Assembly (NCBI RefSeq): GCF_030128875.1
Contig: NZ_CP124620.1
Location: forward strand, 1,612,001-1,676,000
Direction: 5' to 3'
Source of the DNA: Stenotrophomonas sp. BIO128-Bstrain
GTDB lineage: Bacteria > Pseudomonadota > Gammaproteobacteria > Xanthomonadales > Xanthomonadaceae
DNA length: 64,000 nucleotides
Part shown: positions 1-9,424 of the stretch, in pieces
Numbering within the stretch: the first letter of the stretch is position 1
Layout: every line of letters starts with the position of its first letter
Translations under genes and position numbers: made by a program
The notes under the pieces: generated by a model
The model's input: the letters and a program-made list of their open reading frames with translations, nothing else
Database searches by the model: none
What the model was told of the DNA's origin: nothing

Positions 1-348
1 CGACAGAAGAATCAGTAAAAGGCTTGCCGTTAATGCGGGGCACAGAAGCTGGCAACCAGACTGCTGCGTGTAAAGAAGGAATGGAGCCGCCAACAAGACC
101 AGTGCCTCAAGGCACACGCTGGGATATCTCCTCAGGAACTGCCCCCAACTTCTTCGGGCTAATGCAAACATGTCCTGAATAAGGCTAGCCACCGTCATTG
201 CGGCCATGCTGGATAGCGTGATACAGGCTGGGATCCAGAGCATCCTCTCCTCCGGTCCCGGCGCGAAAGGCTCCATAGCCACCACGCCCCAGGTGGCCAT
301 CGCAAGGAACGACACGATAGGCCATACAGCTTGGCTTACTTTTCGCAT
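1..348 (-). CDS. Membrane protein of unknown function, cut by the window edge
   Basis: An open frame of 116 codons runs from an ATG at 348 to the edge of the window without a stop. It begins MRKVSQAVWPIV and is very hydrophobic, with about three to four predicted membrane segments (near residues 8-22, 37-55, 75-92 and 100-116). Its start overlaps the last 13 bases of the response regulator gene, so it is probably the next gene of the same operon and translationally coupled to it. In czc-type operons a sensor kinase often follows the regulator, but no kinase box is visible here and the short hydrophobic loops do not look like a sensor domain. I do not recognise the family. The protein may continue well beyond the window. 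Confidence 0.55.
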   Translation of the reverse strand, partial: MRKVSQAVWPIVSFLAMATWGVVAMEPFAPGPEERMLWIPACITLSSMAAMTVASLIQDMFALARRSWGQFLRRYPSVCLEALVLLAAPFLLYTQQSGCQLLCPALTASLLLILLS

Positions 349-1073
349 AGAGCTGCTACATCCGACGTGCAGGCTCTTCTTGGCGAGCCCGAAACGATCA
401 TCTCGGCCCCCAATCGATAGCCAAAGCGTGGCAGCGTATGTATCAACCTCTCGTCGAACCCCCCATCAACGCTTCGTCTGAGGGCGGACATATGAGATCG
501 GAGCAGGTCCCGATCTGGCGGATCGTCCCCCCATAAAGCGTGCTCCAGCTCTTGGCGACTCACAGCCGAAGGGCTCGCCCGCATCAGAACTTGTAGCAAC
601 TTTCGGGATCCAGGGTAGAGCCGCAGCTGCCTTCCTTCCCTGGTCGCTATCAACGTTGCCAGATCGAGAGTAAGGCCACCGACTGTCAGCCGTCTGGTGG
701 CCGGACGCCCTTGGGCGCGGTTCACTATCGCCTGAAGCCGGACTTCCAATTCCGGGATGTCAAATGGCTTGGTTACATAGTCATCCGCCCCAGAACGGAA
801 GGCACGAATTTTATCGGACAGCTCCCGCCTCTCAGTAAGCATCAGAACTGGTACCGATACACCATGCTCAGACCGCAGCTTGCTGATCAGATCAGGGCCT
901 TCGATACGCGGCAACGTCCAATCCAAGACGACTGCGTCATAGGTATTAGACACTGCAAGGTGCAGCCCTGTGACGCCGTCTCCCGCAGCATCGAGCTGAT
1001 GCCCCCTGCACTCGAAATACTCGAAAATCGCCTTGGCAACCCGGAGATCACGGTCAATGACAAGAAGGCGCAT
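336..1073 (-). CDS. OmpR/PhoB-family response regulator of the metal efflux operon
   Basis: This is a two-component DNA-binding regulator of about 245 residues. The N-terminal receiver domain starts MRLLVIDRD, has the phospho-acceptor Asp in VVLDWTLP and the conserved Lys in DDYVTKPF. A C-terminal winged-helix domain ends in the typical RFGYRL strand. I chose the ATG at 1073 because the receiver fold begins there; a longer frame adds only an unrelated 12-residue extension. The gene starts one base after the stop of the P-type ATPase gene, so it sits at the 3' end of the efflux operon. By analogy with CzcR/CopR/IrlR it should activate the operon when metal is present (inferred). No partner histidine kinase is visible in the window. 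Confidence 0.9.
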   Translation of the reverse strand: MRLLVIDRDLRVAKAIFEYFECRGHQLDAAGDGVTGLHLAVSNTYDAVVLDWTLPRIEGPDLISKLRSEHGVSVPVLMLTERRELSDKIRAFRSGADDYVTKPFDIPELEVRLQAIVNRAQGRPATRRLTVGGLTLDLATLIATREGRQLRLYPGSRKLLQVLMRASPSAVSRQELEHALWGDDPPDRDLLRSHMSALRRSVDGGFDERLIHTLPRFGYRLGAEMIVSGSPRRACTSDVAALCEK

Positions 1074-1074
1074 G

Positions 1075-3534
1075 TCAGGACTGACGGTAGCCGAGAAGCC
1101 GAAGGGCATTGAACACCACCAGCAACGTCGAGCCCTCGTGCACGGCTACGGCGGGACCAATGCCAAGACCCATGATTGTGGCTGGAACGAGCAGTGCGAC
1201 AACGCCAAGGCTGACATAGACGTTCTGACGGATCACCCCTCGGGTGCGACGACTGAGCTCCACAGCGAAGGCAACCTGTTTCAGGTCCTCGGACATGAGG
1301 GCAACATCAGCAGTCTCCAGCGCGACATCGGAAGAGGCCGCTCCCATCGCAATACCCACACTTGCACTGGCCATTGCAGGTGCGTCATTTACGCCGTCGC
1401 CCACCATCGCCACCCGCTCCGTCTCTTTTAATTGACGGATCGCCTTTACCTTATCGTCGGGCATGAGATTGCCCCATGCCTCGTCCAAACCGACGTCCCT
1501 TGCTACAGCTTGGGCAACAGTCTGATGGTCACCGGAGATCATGATCATCCGCTGGATGCCCAAGCTCCGTAACTTTTCCAATGCCTCACGTGCCTCTGGG
1601 CGCGGCGTGTCCATCAGCCCGATGATGCCCAGGTCCCGGTCGCCCAGGCGAACCGCCATGGTCGTTCTCCCAGCTTCGCGCAGTACATCGATAGCAGACT
1701 GCGCGTCAGTGGTGAGAGCTCCAATGCTACCGTTACCGAACATCTCTGCTTTTCCGATCCAGGCGCTGATGCCGTTCACTTTTGCCTGAACGCCGCTCCC
1801 CGCAAAGTTCGTAAGATCCGTCGCGCCCGTCACCTGGATGTCGCCCAGTCGAGCGCTCCCGTCGCGAACGATGGCTGCAGCTAACGGGTGGTCACTGAGG
1901 GCCTCTACGGCCACCGCAATTTGGAGCAACTCTTTCTCCGTTGCCCCCTGCATGACCTTGATATCGGTGATGCGCGGCTTGCCTTGGGTGAGCGTTCCGG
2001 TCTTGTCAAACGCGATGGCGCGGATCATTCCTAACTCTTCGAGCGGCGCTCCACCTTTGATGAGTACACCACCACGTGCGGCTCTTGCGATCCCCGCCAG
2101 AACAGCACTTGGCGTGGCTATGGCCAGTGCGCAGGGGCTCGCTGCTACCAAAACTGCCATAGCACGATAGAAGCTGTCACGGAATGGCTCATCAACCACA
2201 ACCCAGGAGAAGAGAAGGAGTGCAGCCAGAATCAATACCGCAGGAACGAACACTCTCTCGAACTTGTCCGTAAAGCGCTGCGTGGGCGACTTCCTCGTCT
2301 CAGCCTCACTTACCATCTTGACGACGCGAGCGAGGGCGGATTCCCCTGATCTACGCGTGACTTCAACCTCCAAGGCGCCAGAGCCATTGATAGTGCCGGC
2401 GAAAACACGTGACTCCATTGCCACCGAATCAGACCGAACCCGTGCCAGGGCAGGGTCACTGACTGCCAGCTTATCGACCGGGATGCTTTCCCCGGTGACA
2501 GGGGCTTGGTCAACGCTGCTAGCCCCTTTGATAACGAATCCGTCCGCCGGCATCCGGTCATTGGGACGTACGACCACGACGTCTCCAGGTATCAAGGCTT
2601 CAACCCGGACTTCAACCACCCGTCCATCCCTCAGTACCTTGGCGGTCTCAGGGGCAAGCTTGGCGAGAGCTTCGATCGCACGCTTCGCCCGGCCCATCGC
2701 GTAATGTTCAAGGGCGTGACCGAGACTGAAGAGGAACAGAAGCAAAGCGCCTTCGGCCCATGCGCCGAGCGCGGCTGCGCCTGCCGCTGCAACCAGCATC
2801 AGCGTATCGATCTCAAAGCGCTTTAGCTTGATATTCCCGATCGCCTCGCCAAGCGTGAACCAGCCGCCAAAGACGTAGGCTGCTACGTAAAACGCTGTGG
2901 GAATCCAGGGCGTTTGGGTCAACCCAAGCTTTTCAATCGCAAATCCCACGATCAGGAGCAGGCCGCAAGCAAGTGAGAAGATCAGCTCACTATTGCCACC
3001 CAGGAGGCCCCCGTGGGAATGACCGGGGTCCTGTCCGTCCTTGTGATCGTGTCCTTCGCGCTGATCCTTCAAATCTCCCCTCGGACTCGGTGGCTCTTGC
3101 GCTACACCCAGCGCGTCAAGCTTCGCTCTCAGCTCCGCCTCGCCTGTCTTGGCTCTCTCGTACTCGATACTTATGCCGCCAGCTGGGCTGGTGGTGGCTT
3201 CAATGACGCCTGGTACGGCCTGCACTTGCGCCGCAATTGTCCTTGCCTTTCGTGCGTGAACGGCCGAACCAAGCTCCAAGAAAAGGTGGCCATACCGATC
3301 ACCCAACTCAACGCCCATGGATGCCGCCACCTCTCGCACTCGCTGAAGCGAGACGATCTCGGGGTTGTAATGAATGCAGAGCATTCCGAGAGCTCCCTCG
3401 CCACCCTCGCACGCGTGCACGCGCGATACTCCGTTCATTTCCTCAAGGCCATCGACCAGCCTCTGCACGCAGCTGTCGTCGCGAGCGACGCCTGGGAGTA
3501 GTAGCGGCAGTTCGATTTCTGTGGTCAGGTTCAT
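1075..3534 (-). CDS. P1B-type heavy-metal ATPase (Zn/Cd/Pb or Co type)
   Basis: An inner-membrane pump of 819 residues that exports divalent metal from the cytoplasm at the cost of ATP. The transmembrane metal motif is SPC near residue 466 (SPCALAIATP), the phosphorylation motif DKTGTLT is at about 510, an HP motif lies in SDHPLAAA, and GDGVNDAPA is near 711. The N-terminus has two ferredoxin-like stretches but lacks the CxxC metal motif of classical HMA domains. A linker with HDHKDG and GHSHGG may bind metal instead. A GGAGGG ribosome site precedes the ATG. It lies 78 bases after czcA in the same operon, so it likely delivers cytosolic metal to the periplasm for the RND pump. It resembles ZntA/CadA/CzcP; the exact substrate cannot be read from the sequence. 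Confidence 0.92.
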   Translation of the reverse strand: MNLTTEIELPLLLPGVARDDSCVQRLVDGLEEMNGVSRVHACEGGEGALGMLCIHYNPEIVSLQRVREVAASMGVELGDRYGHLFLELGSAVHARKARTIAAQVQAVPGVIEATTSPAGGISIEYERAKTGEAELRAKLDALGVAQEPPSPRGDLKDQREGHDHKDGQDPGHSHGGLLGGNSELIFSLACGLLLIVGFAIEKLGLTQTPWIPTAFYVAAYVFGGWFTLGEAIGNIKLKRFEIDTLMLVAAAGAAALGAWAEGALLLFLFSLGHALEHYAMGRAKRAIEALAKLAPETAKVLRDGRVVEVRVEALIPGDVVVVRPNDRMPADGFVIKGASSVDQAPVTGESIPVDKLAVSDPALARVRSDSVAMESRVFAGTINGSGALEVEVTRRSGESALARVVKMVSEAETRKSPTQRFTDKFERVFVPAVLILAALLLFSWVVVDEPFRDSFYRAMAVLVAASPCALAIATPSAVLAGIARAARGGVLIKGGAPLEELGMIRAIAFDKTGTLTQGKPRITDIKVMQGATEKELLQIAVAVEALSDHPLAAAIVRDGSARLGDIQVTGATDLTNFAGSGVQAKVNGISAWIGKAEMFGNGSIGALTTDAQSAIDVLREAGRTTMAVRLGDRDLGIIGLMDTPRPEAREALEKLRSLGIQRMIMISGDHQTVAQAVARDVGLDEAWGNLMPDDKVKAIRQLKETERVAMVGDGVNDAPAMASASVGIAMGAASSDVALETADVALMSEDLKQVAFAVELSRRTRGVIRQNVYVSLGVVALLVPATIMGLGIGPAVAVHEGSTLLVVFNALRLLGYRQS

Positions 3535-3569
3535 GTGTTCCCTCCAACGTCATAAGAATGGATCGGGAA

Positions 3570-3596
3570 GTCCGGCAGGCAGATGCGCTGCCGGAC
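3570..3596 (-). other. Stem-loop between czcA and the ATPase gene
   Basis: The 78-base gap between czcA and the ATPase gene holds a perfect 9-bp stem, GTCCGGCAG paired with CTGCCGGAC, with a 9-base loop. There is no T-run after it on the minus strand, so it is not a clear terminator. It may be an mRNA processing or stabilising hairpin that sets the ratio of czcA to ATPase expression (inferred). Confidence 0.45.
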
Positions 3597-3612
3597 CCAA
3601 ACATTCCATCAA

Positions 3613-6600
3613 TCAGTGGGCAGTTTCCGGTTGCCCTTTGGGATCTGGCTTGGACAAACGGCCCGCAAATGTCGGCAGCACAAGCAGTGTGAGCACTGTG
3701 GCGGTCAACAGGCCGCCAATGACCACCGTCGCGAGAGGCTTCTGCACCTCAGCGCCAGACCCACTGGCAATGGCCATAGGAATGAAGCCGACGATCGCCA
3801 CCAGCGCGGTGGTCACGACAGCGCGAATTCGGCTGCCGGCGCCGTTCATTGCCGCGATCAGTGGACTGTCACCAGCATCAAGCCTCTCTCTGATGGCTTG
3901 CATGAGCACCAATCCGTTCAGCGTCGCAACACCCGATACAGCGATGAATCCGACAGCGGCCGATACCGAGAACGGCATACCACGCACCAGCAATGCGAGA
4001 ATTCCGCCAACTAGGGCAAGCGGGACGCAGGTGAACACCAAACCCGCCTCCTTTGCACTGCCCAATGCCATGAACAGGAGGCTGCCGATCAGCAGGAAGA
4101 CAATCGGAACAACTGTCATGAGTCGCTTTTCAGCCCGCTGCAAGTTCTCGAACTGACCGCCCCACGTCATGTGCGCGCCCGGTGGAAGCTGTACGTCCTT
4201 CACCGCCGCCTGGGCCTCTCCCACAAACCCGCCCAAGTCACGACCGCGAACATTTGCCTGCACCACGACACGGCGGCTTCCGTTGTTTCGACTGATCTGG
4301 TTCGGCCCCTCGCTGATCTCGATGCGTGCGACAGAGGAGAGCGGGACGATGCCCCCAGTAGGCGTTGCAATCGGCAGCGATGCGAGCTGATCGGGGTCAT
4401 TGCGTGCGTCGTCGCTGAGGCGAACAACAACATCGAACCGGCGGTCACCCTCGAAGATCTTGCCTGCCGCGGCGCCGCCAATACCGGTTGAAAGCGCGTC
4501 GCTTACGTCCGCCGCCGTGAGGCCATACTGCGCAGCTGCAAGATGATCGATCGCCACATTGAGGGTGGGTAGGCCGGAAATCTGCTCAACACGGACATCT
4601 GCCGAGCCCTGAACGTTTCTTAGCTTCAGCGCGATCTGGTCGGCAACAGCTTGCAGTTGCTCGAAGTTGTCGCCGTAGATCATGACGGCCAAGTCCGTAC
4701 GTACACCTGAGATCAGCTCATTGAAGCGCAGCTCGATGGGCTGGCTGAATTCAAAGCTGTTGCCTATCTGCGAGGCGGCGATCTTTTCAAACCTCGCAAT
4801 CAGATCCTCCTTGCTCAGGGAAGAGTCTGGCCACTCCTTTCTTGGCTTAAGTACGATCACACTGTCGGAGATGTTGGTCGGCATGGGGTCGATAGCTGCT
4901 TCTGCGGTACCGGTCCGCGAGAAGACCGTCACGACCTCTGGTTCAGCAGCAATAGCCTTCTCCAGCGCCAACTGCATAGCCAACGATTGCTCAAGCGACG
5001 TCGATGGCACACGCAATGCCTGCATGGCGAGGTTTCCCTCATCAAGGGTTGGCATGAACTCTCGACCCAGCATCGTAAAGCCGACCACGCCCATCCCGAG
5101 CATCAAAAGGGCGCTAGCGAACACTGCCTTGGGCCTACGAATCGCCGCTTGGATCGCCGGTTCAATACGGCCGCGCAGGACGCGGATGATTGCTGTCTCA
5201 TGTTCTTCGTCCTGGTCGCCCTCGTGTCCCTCCTTATTCGCATGGAGCTTGGGTTCCCTGACCAGCAGGGCAGCCATCGCCGGTACGAAGGTAAAGGAGA
5301 AGATGAACGCGCCAACGAGGGCGAGCATGAAGGTGGCGGCCATCGGGTGGAAAGTCTTGCCTTCCACACCTTCCAACGTAAGGATCGGTGCGAAGACCAA
5401 CAGGATGATCACCTGGCCGAACGCTGCAGGACGCGCCATCTTCCTCGCCGAGTCGGCGGCCACACGCAGTCGCTCCATTGCATTGAGGGGTCGGCCAAGT
5501 TCGGCACGCCTCTTCCCAAGCATCAGCAGGGTGGACTCGATCACAATTACCGCGCCATCTACAAGGATGCCGAAGTCCAGCGCTCCCAAGCTCATCAGGT
5601 TGCCGCTGATACCGAACTTGTTCATGCCGATAACAGCGAACAGGAACGACAGCGGAATAACCAAGGCGGTGATGGCTGCCGCACGCAGGTTGCCTAGCAG
5701 CAGGAACAGCACAACGACGACCAGCAGGGCACCTTCGGTTAGGTTCTTGGCGACAGTCTTGACAGTGGAGTTAACCAGCACACTACGGTCCAGCACTGGC
5801 TCTGCGAAGATCTCGGCGGGTAGGGATTCATTGACCTGTGCCAGACGCTCAGCAGCAGCTTGAGCGACGGTGCGGCTGTTGCCGCCAGCGATCATGAGTG
5901 CCGTGCCCAGTACTGCCTCATGACCGTTTCGGCTAGCTGCACCAAGCCGTGGGGCGCGCCCCATCCCGACCTCGGCAACATCGGCCACCCGGATCACCAC
6001 GCCGTCCTTGGTGGCAACCGGCGACTGAGCCAGGTCGTCGGTCGTCAGGGCAAGGCCGTCGGCCCGAACGACCAGTCCTTCGCCCGCACGCTGGACGAAA
6101 CCGGCACCAGCCTGGACGTTGGAGCGTTCCAGAGCTTGGACCAAATCGGCCAGACCCAGGTTGTATGCCGCCAGTCGAGCGCTGTCGGGGTAGATGCCGT
6201 ATTCCTTGACGTAGCCACCTACGGTATCAACACCGGCCAGGCCGGGGCTGGAGCGCATCTGTGGTGCGATGATCCAGTCCTGGACAGTACGCAGGTACGT
6301 TGCGCGCTCCTGGGCGGTTCCAAGTCGATCGCCCTCTGGTGTCAGGTAAACCTCACCTTCTTGCCAGCCAGCCTGGCCGGGCTTGGCTAGCTTCTTGGGG
6401 TCAAATGGCTTGAAGTCCACCGTCCACATGAGAACCTCGCCCAGCCCGGTTGTAACCGGGGAGAGCATGGGGGACACGCCCTCGGGCAGATCTCCGGCAG
6501 CCTCCCGCATCCGCTCTGCCACCTGCTGGCGGGCGAAATAGATGTCGGTCTGATCAGTAAAGATCGCCGTGACCTGAGAGAAGCCATTGCGTGACAGGGA

Positions 6601-6849
6601 ACGAGTGGTGTTCAGACCCGGGATTCCGGCCAAGGCCGTTTCCAGAGGATAGGTAACCTGGCGCTCAATCTGCTCCGGAGTAAGGGCAGGTGCGATGGTA
6701 TTGATCTGAACTTGGCGGTTGGTGATATCTGGTACAGCATCGACTGGCAGCTTGCTCAGTTGGAACAAGCCAAAGCAGGCAATCAATGCAGCCAGAAACA
6801 CCACGAGCCAGCGGAACTTGACCGCTGCTTCAATGATGATCTTGAACAT
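3613..6849 (-). CDS. czcA: CzcA-family heavy-metal RND efflux pump
   Basis: The inner-membrane proton-driven subunit of a tripartite metal efflux complex, 1078 residues, full length for the HME-RND family. It starts MFKIIIEAAVKFRW and has the usual two halves of one helix, a large periplasmic loop and five to six helices each. The proton-relay motif in helix 4 reads DFGILVDGAVIV near residue 425, matching the DFGxxxDGA pattern of Zn/Co/Cd pumps. The cytoplasmic linker between the halves (about 535-550) is rich in His and acidic residues (HEGDQDEEHE), which is unusual and may sense or buffer metal. It lies 15 bases after czcB. It is intact, unlike the second czcA homologue at 38680-41783. Confidence 0.95.
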   Translation of the reverse strand: MFKIIIEAAVKFRWLVVFLAALIACFGLFQLSKLPVDAVPDITNRQVQINTIAPALTPEQIERQVTYPLETALAGIPGLNTTRSLSRNGFSQVTAIFTDQTDIYFARQQVAERMREAAGDLPEGVSPMLSPVTTGLGEVLMWTVDFKPFDPKKLAKPGQAGWQEGEVYLTPEGDRLGTAQERATYLRTVQDWIIAPQMRSSPGLAGVDTVGGYVKEYGIYPDSARLAAYNLGLADLVQALERSNVQAGAGFVQRAGEGLVVRADGLALTTDDLAQSPVATKDGVVIRVADVAEVGMGRAPRLGAASRNGHEAVLGTALMIAGGNSRTVAQAAAERLAQVNESLPAEIFAEPVLDRSVLVNSTVKTVAKNLTEGALLVVVVLFLLLGNLRAAAITALVIPLSFLFAVIGMNKFGISGNLMSLGALDFGILVDGAVIVIESTLLMLGKRRAELGRPLNAMERLRVAADSARKMARPAAFGQVIILLVFAPILTLEGVEGKTFHPMAATFMLALVGAFIFSFTFVPAMAALLVREPKLHANKEGHEGDQDEEHETAIIRVLRGRIEPAIQAAIRRPKAVFASALLMLGMGVVGFTMLGREFMPTLDEGNLAMQALRVPSTSLEQSLAMQLALEKAIAAEPEVVTVFSRTGTAEAAIDPMPTNISDSVIVLKPRKEWPDSSLSKEDLIARFEKIAASQIGNSFEFSQPIELRFNELISGVRTDLAVMIYGDNFEQLQAVADQIALKLRNVQGSADVRVEQISGLPTLNVAIDHLAAAQYGLTAADVSDALSTGIGGAAAGKIFEGDRRFDVVVRLSDDARNDPDQLASLPIATPTGGIVPLSSVARIEISEGPNQISRNNGSRRVVVQANVRGRDLGGFVGEAQAAVKDVQLPPGAHMTWGGQFENLQRAEKRLMTVVPIVFLLIGSLLFMALGSAKEAGLVFTCVPLALVGGILALLVRGMPFSVSAAVGFIAVSGVATLNGLVLMQAIRERLDAGDSPLIAAMNGAGSRIRAVVTTALVAIVGFIPMAIASGSGAEVQKPLATVVIGGLLTATVLTLLVLPTFAGRLSKPDPKGQPETAH

Positions 6850-6864
6850 GGTGTATGAGTTCCC

Positions 6865-8118
6865 TTAGTGGCCGTGCTCGGCTTCACCCTTGGCCAGTTC
6901 GGCCTTGAGCAGGAAGGCATTGGCGCCTACGAGGCGCTCACTACCCGTCAGGCCGCTAAGGATTTCGATTCGATTACCTGCACGACGGCCAGCGAGTACC
7001 GGCGTTGCCTTGAAACCACCCTCGACGGCAACGAAGACAACACTTCTGCCATCAACGCTTTGGACCGCATCTGCCGGCACGCTCATGCCTCCGGCGGCGC
7101 CATCGGCGATGATGACGGCCGAAACGGGGGAGCCGGCCGGTGGCAACTTCTCCGAAATTGGTTTGGCGCGAATGGTCGCAGTGCCGCCCTGCTGCATCAC
7201 ATTCGCAGCGGCGGCAATGACCTCAGCTTCGAAGCTTCCGCCCGGGCCAGTCACTTCCAGCTTCATTCCGGGCACCGCGAGAGTGGCCAGTGCTGGCGGT
7301 GCAGTGAATACGAGTTCATTCATGTCGGGATTGGAAACCTCCGCAACAAGCGTCCCAGCTGAGACGACGCCACCGGGCGTCACTTGGACGTTGCCAACCA
7401 AGCCAGCGACAGGACTCGAGATGGTCACCCGGCCGGAACTGTCCGGAGACCCGCTGGCCGCAACCTGCGCACGTGCAGCACTAGCGGCAGCATCCGCGGC
7501 CAAAGATCGCGCACGCGACGCCTCCAGCTCCTGGCGTGCCACTACGCCTTGCTCGACAAGGGATTTATCGCGGCCGTAGGCCAGGCGGATGGCTTCGGCC
7601 TCCGCCGCTGCGGCAGTAGCGGCGGCCTTGAACGTCGCGGCTTCTCCACTGACAACGATCACCAGGGGCTGGTTGCTCTTGACGGCCGTACCAGGTGCAA
7701 CAAGCACGCGTTCAACGCGGCCGGTGACCGTTGATGCGATCGCAGCACGCCCCCCGATGGCCGGCTCGACGCGCCCAGCTAGGCGGGTCGATGCGCCACC
7801 GCCGCGCCCGACAGCCACCACGCCGATGCCAGAAGCCTTGATCTGGTCAGGGGTCAGCTTGACTACACCTTCCTCGGCCTCCTCTTCGCCGTGATCGCCA
7901 TCGCCATCACCCTCACTGTGCGCCTCGGCGGAGCCCGGCTTAGCGTCAGCTGTGTGATCGTCGTGACCGTCATCCTTGCCAGCCGGCTTCTCTGCCTGGG
8001 CACCACTGGATTTAGCATCCTCCTGGGCACCGCCACTGCATGCGGTCAGCCCGCCGGTCATCAGCAAGGTAGCCAACAGCGTCGCTCCGATGAGCGTTTT
8101 GTTTCCGTACTTGTTCAT
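6865..8118 (-). CDS. czcB: CzcB-family periplasmic adaptor lipoprotein
   Basis: Membrane fusion protein of 417 residues that links CzcA to the outer-membrane channel. The signal sequence ends in LTAC, a lipobox, so it should be lipid-anchored. Residues about 45-90 are a low-complexity His/Asp/Glu-rich arm (DDGHDDHTAD, EGDGDGDHGEEE), a likely metal-binding extension. The rest has the barrel-sandwich and alpha-hairpin pattern of the family (AGRVEPAIGGRAAIAS, then an Ala-rich coiled coil, then SSPVAGLVGNVQV). Its start overlaps the czcC stop by four bases (ATGA), which implies coupled translation. It ends EHGH, another His-rich tip. Confidence 0.94.
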   Translation of the reverse strand: MNKYGNKTLIGATLLATLLMTGGLTACSGGAQEDAKSSGAQAEKPAGKDDGHDDHTADAKPGSAEAHSEGDGDGDHGEEEAEEGVVKLTPDQIKASGIGVVAVGRGGGASTRLAGRVEPAIGGRAAIASTVTGRVERVLVAPGTAVKSNQPLVIVVSGEAATFKAAATAAAAEAEAIRLAYGRDKSLVEQGVVARQELEASRARSLAADAAASAARAQVAASGSPDSSGRVTISSPVAGLVGNVQVTPGGVVSAGTLVAEVSNPDMNELVFTAPPALATLAVPGMKLEVTGPGGSFEAEVIAAAANVMQQGGTATIRAKPISEKLPPAGSPVSAVIIADGAAGGMSVPADAVQSVDGRSVVFVAVEGGFKATPVLAGRRAGNRIEILSGLTGSERLVGANAFLLKAELAKGEAEHGH

Positions 8119-9368
8119 TTTGCCTCCACAAACGGTGCGCGCCCTTCAAGGCGGGCGAGGTCGATTTCTGCTGCCACCCGGCTAAGACGGGCATCCACAG
8201 CACTGCCACGAGCAGCGATCAGGGTTGATCGCGTGCTACGCAGCTCCAATTGCGATATACGACCTGCCTCGAATCCGATGCGGGCCAGCCGATAGGCTTC
8301 GTCTGCAGCTTGTACGCTCTCATCTGCGGCCCGTGCGCGGCTGTTGGATGCTTTGAGACTCGCAACTGCCCCCAAGCGGGCTGCTTCACTGTCACTCTTC
8401 TGAGCAACCAGAACCGCTTCGGCAGCACGTTGTTCCGCGTAGGCGGCCTGGATCGCACCGCGGTTACGGTCAAATAGGGGGATCGAAAGGCTGATGCCCA
8501 CGTTGTAGGCCTGGTCGCCTGCTTGGCGGAAGCGCGTCTGAGCCACGGACGCACTCAATTGTGGCAAGGCACGCTTGCGCTCGACATCTATAAGGCGACC
8601 GGAGGCCTCCGCTTCAGCCTGTGCAATGCGAACGGCAAGCGGGGGTGCCTCAATAGCGACTGGGTGAGAGGGCACGCGGTCAAGCAGGCTTTCACCGATG
8701 TCGGTCAGGGGACTGTCCACCAAGGACACCCCGGCCAGGCGCGCAAGCGCCGCATCCCGGTAGGCCTCGGCCTCATCCAGGCTTGCCTTCGCATTGGCGA
8801 CCTCGCTCCGTGCCTGCACACCGCGCAGGTTGGGCTCACGGCCCTCGCTGACCATCGCAGCCACGGCCTTAGCGTCCTGTTCAATCAACGCCAATGCTTC
8901 GCTGGCCAGTTCATAACGGCGCAACGCAGCCTCTGCTTCGGCATATGTTGCCGCCAAGCGCCCGGCTGCGTCACTGCGCATCAGATCACCCCGTAAGCCT
9001 GCCGCGCCTGCCTCCGCACGCGCGGCGCGCACTCGGGCCCCTCGTTGACCCCAGATCTCCAATGGCTGGGAAAGCGTGACAATGCTGTCAGCGTTGGAAA
9101 AGCCTTTATAGGGTCCCGTGCCGTATGCATTTTCCGCTTCGATGGAGACCGTTGGATTGGGTAGTGCCCGAGCCTGTTGTACCCGCGCCTCGGCGGCCTC
9201 AGCCAGCGCGACGCCCTGGACGGTCGCAGGCATCTGGTCCAAGCGAGAAAGCAACGATTCGTAAGATGGTGCAGTTTGAGCAGCCACATGTCCGGTTGGC
9301 ACCAACGCCAACAGAATAGCCACAGCCAACCCGGTCGCTGAAAGCGACCGGCCTGTCAAAATCGACAT
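8115..9368 (-). CDS. czcC: CzcC-family outer-membrane efflux channel
   Basis: TolC-type outer membrane factor of 417 residues with a signal peptide ending near HVAAQT. It shows the long Ala-rich helices and repeated halves expected of an OEP-domain protein. It forms the exit duct of the CzcCBA complex. A GGGAG ribosome site lies six bases before the ATG. It is second in the operon, 56 bases after the small His-rich gene, and overlaps czcB by four bases. The gap before it holds a short CCCGC/GCGGG hairpin near 9400-9413. Confidence 0.93.
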   Translation of the reverse strand: MSILTGRSLSATGLAVAILLALVPTGHVAAQTAPSYESLLSRLDQMPATVQGVALAEAAEARVQQARALPNPTVSIEAENAYGTGPYKGFSNADSIVTLSQPLEIWGQRGARVRAARAEAGAAGLRGDLMRSDAAGRLAATYAEAEAALRRYELASEALALIEQDAKAVAAMVSEGREPNLRGVQARSEVANAKASLDEAEAYRDAALARLAGVSLVDSPLTDIGESLLDRVPSHPVAIEAPPLAVRIAQAEAEASGRLIDVERKRALPQLSASVAQTRFRQAGDQAYNVGISLSIPLFDRNRGAIQAAYAEQRAAEAVLVAQKSDSEAARLGAVASLKASNSRARAADESVQAADEAYRLARIGFEAGRISQLELRSTRSTLIAARGSAVDARLSRVAAEIDLARLEGRAPFVEAK

Positions 9369-9424
9369 AAAAACTCCCGTAAATTATCTGAGCGAATGAC
9401 CCGCAAGTGCGGGGCAGAGCCAGA

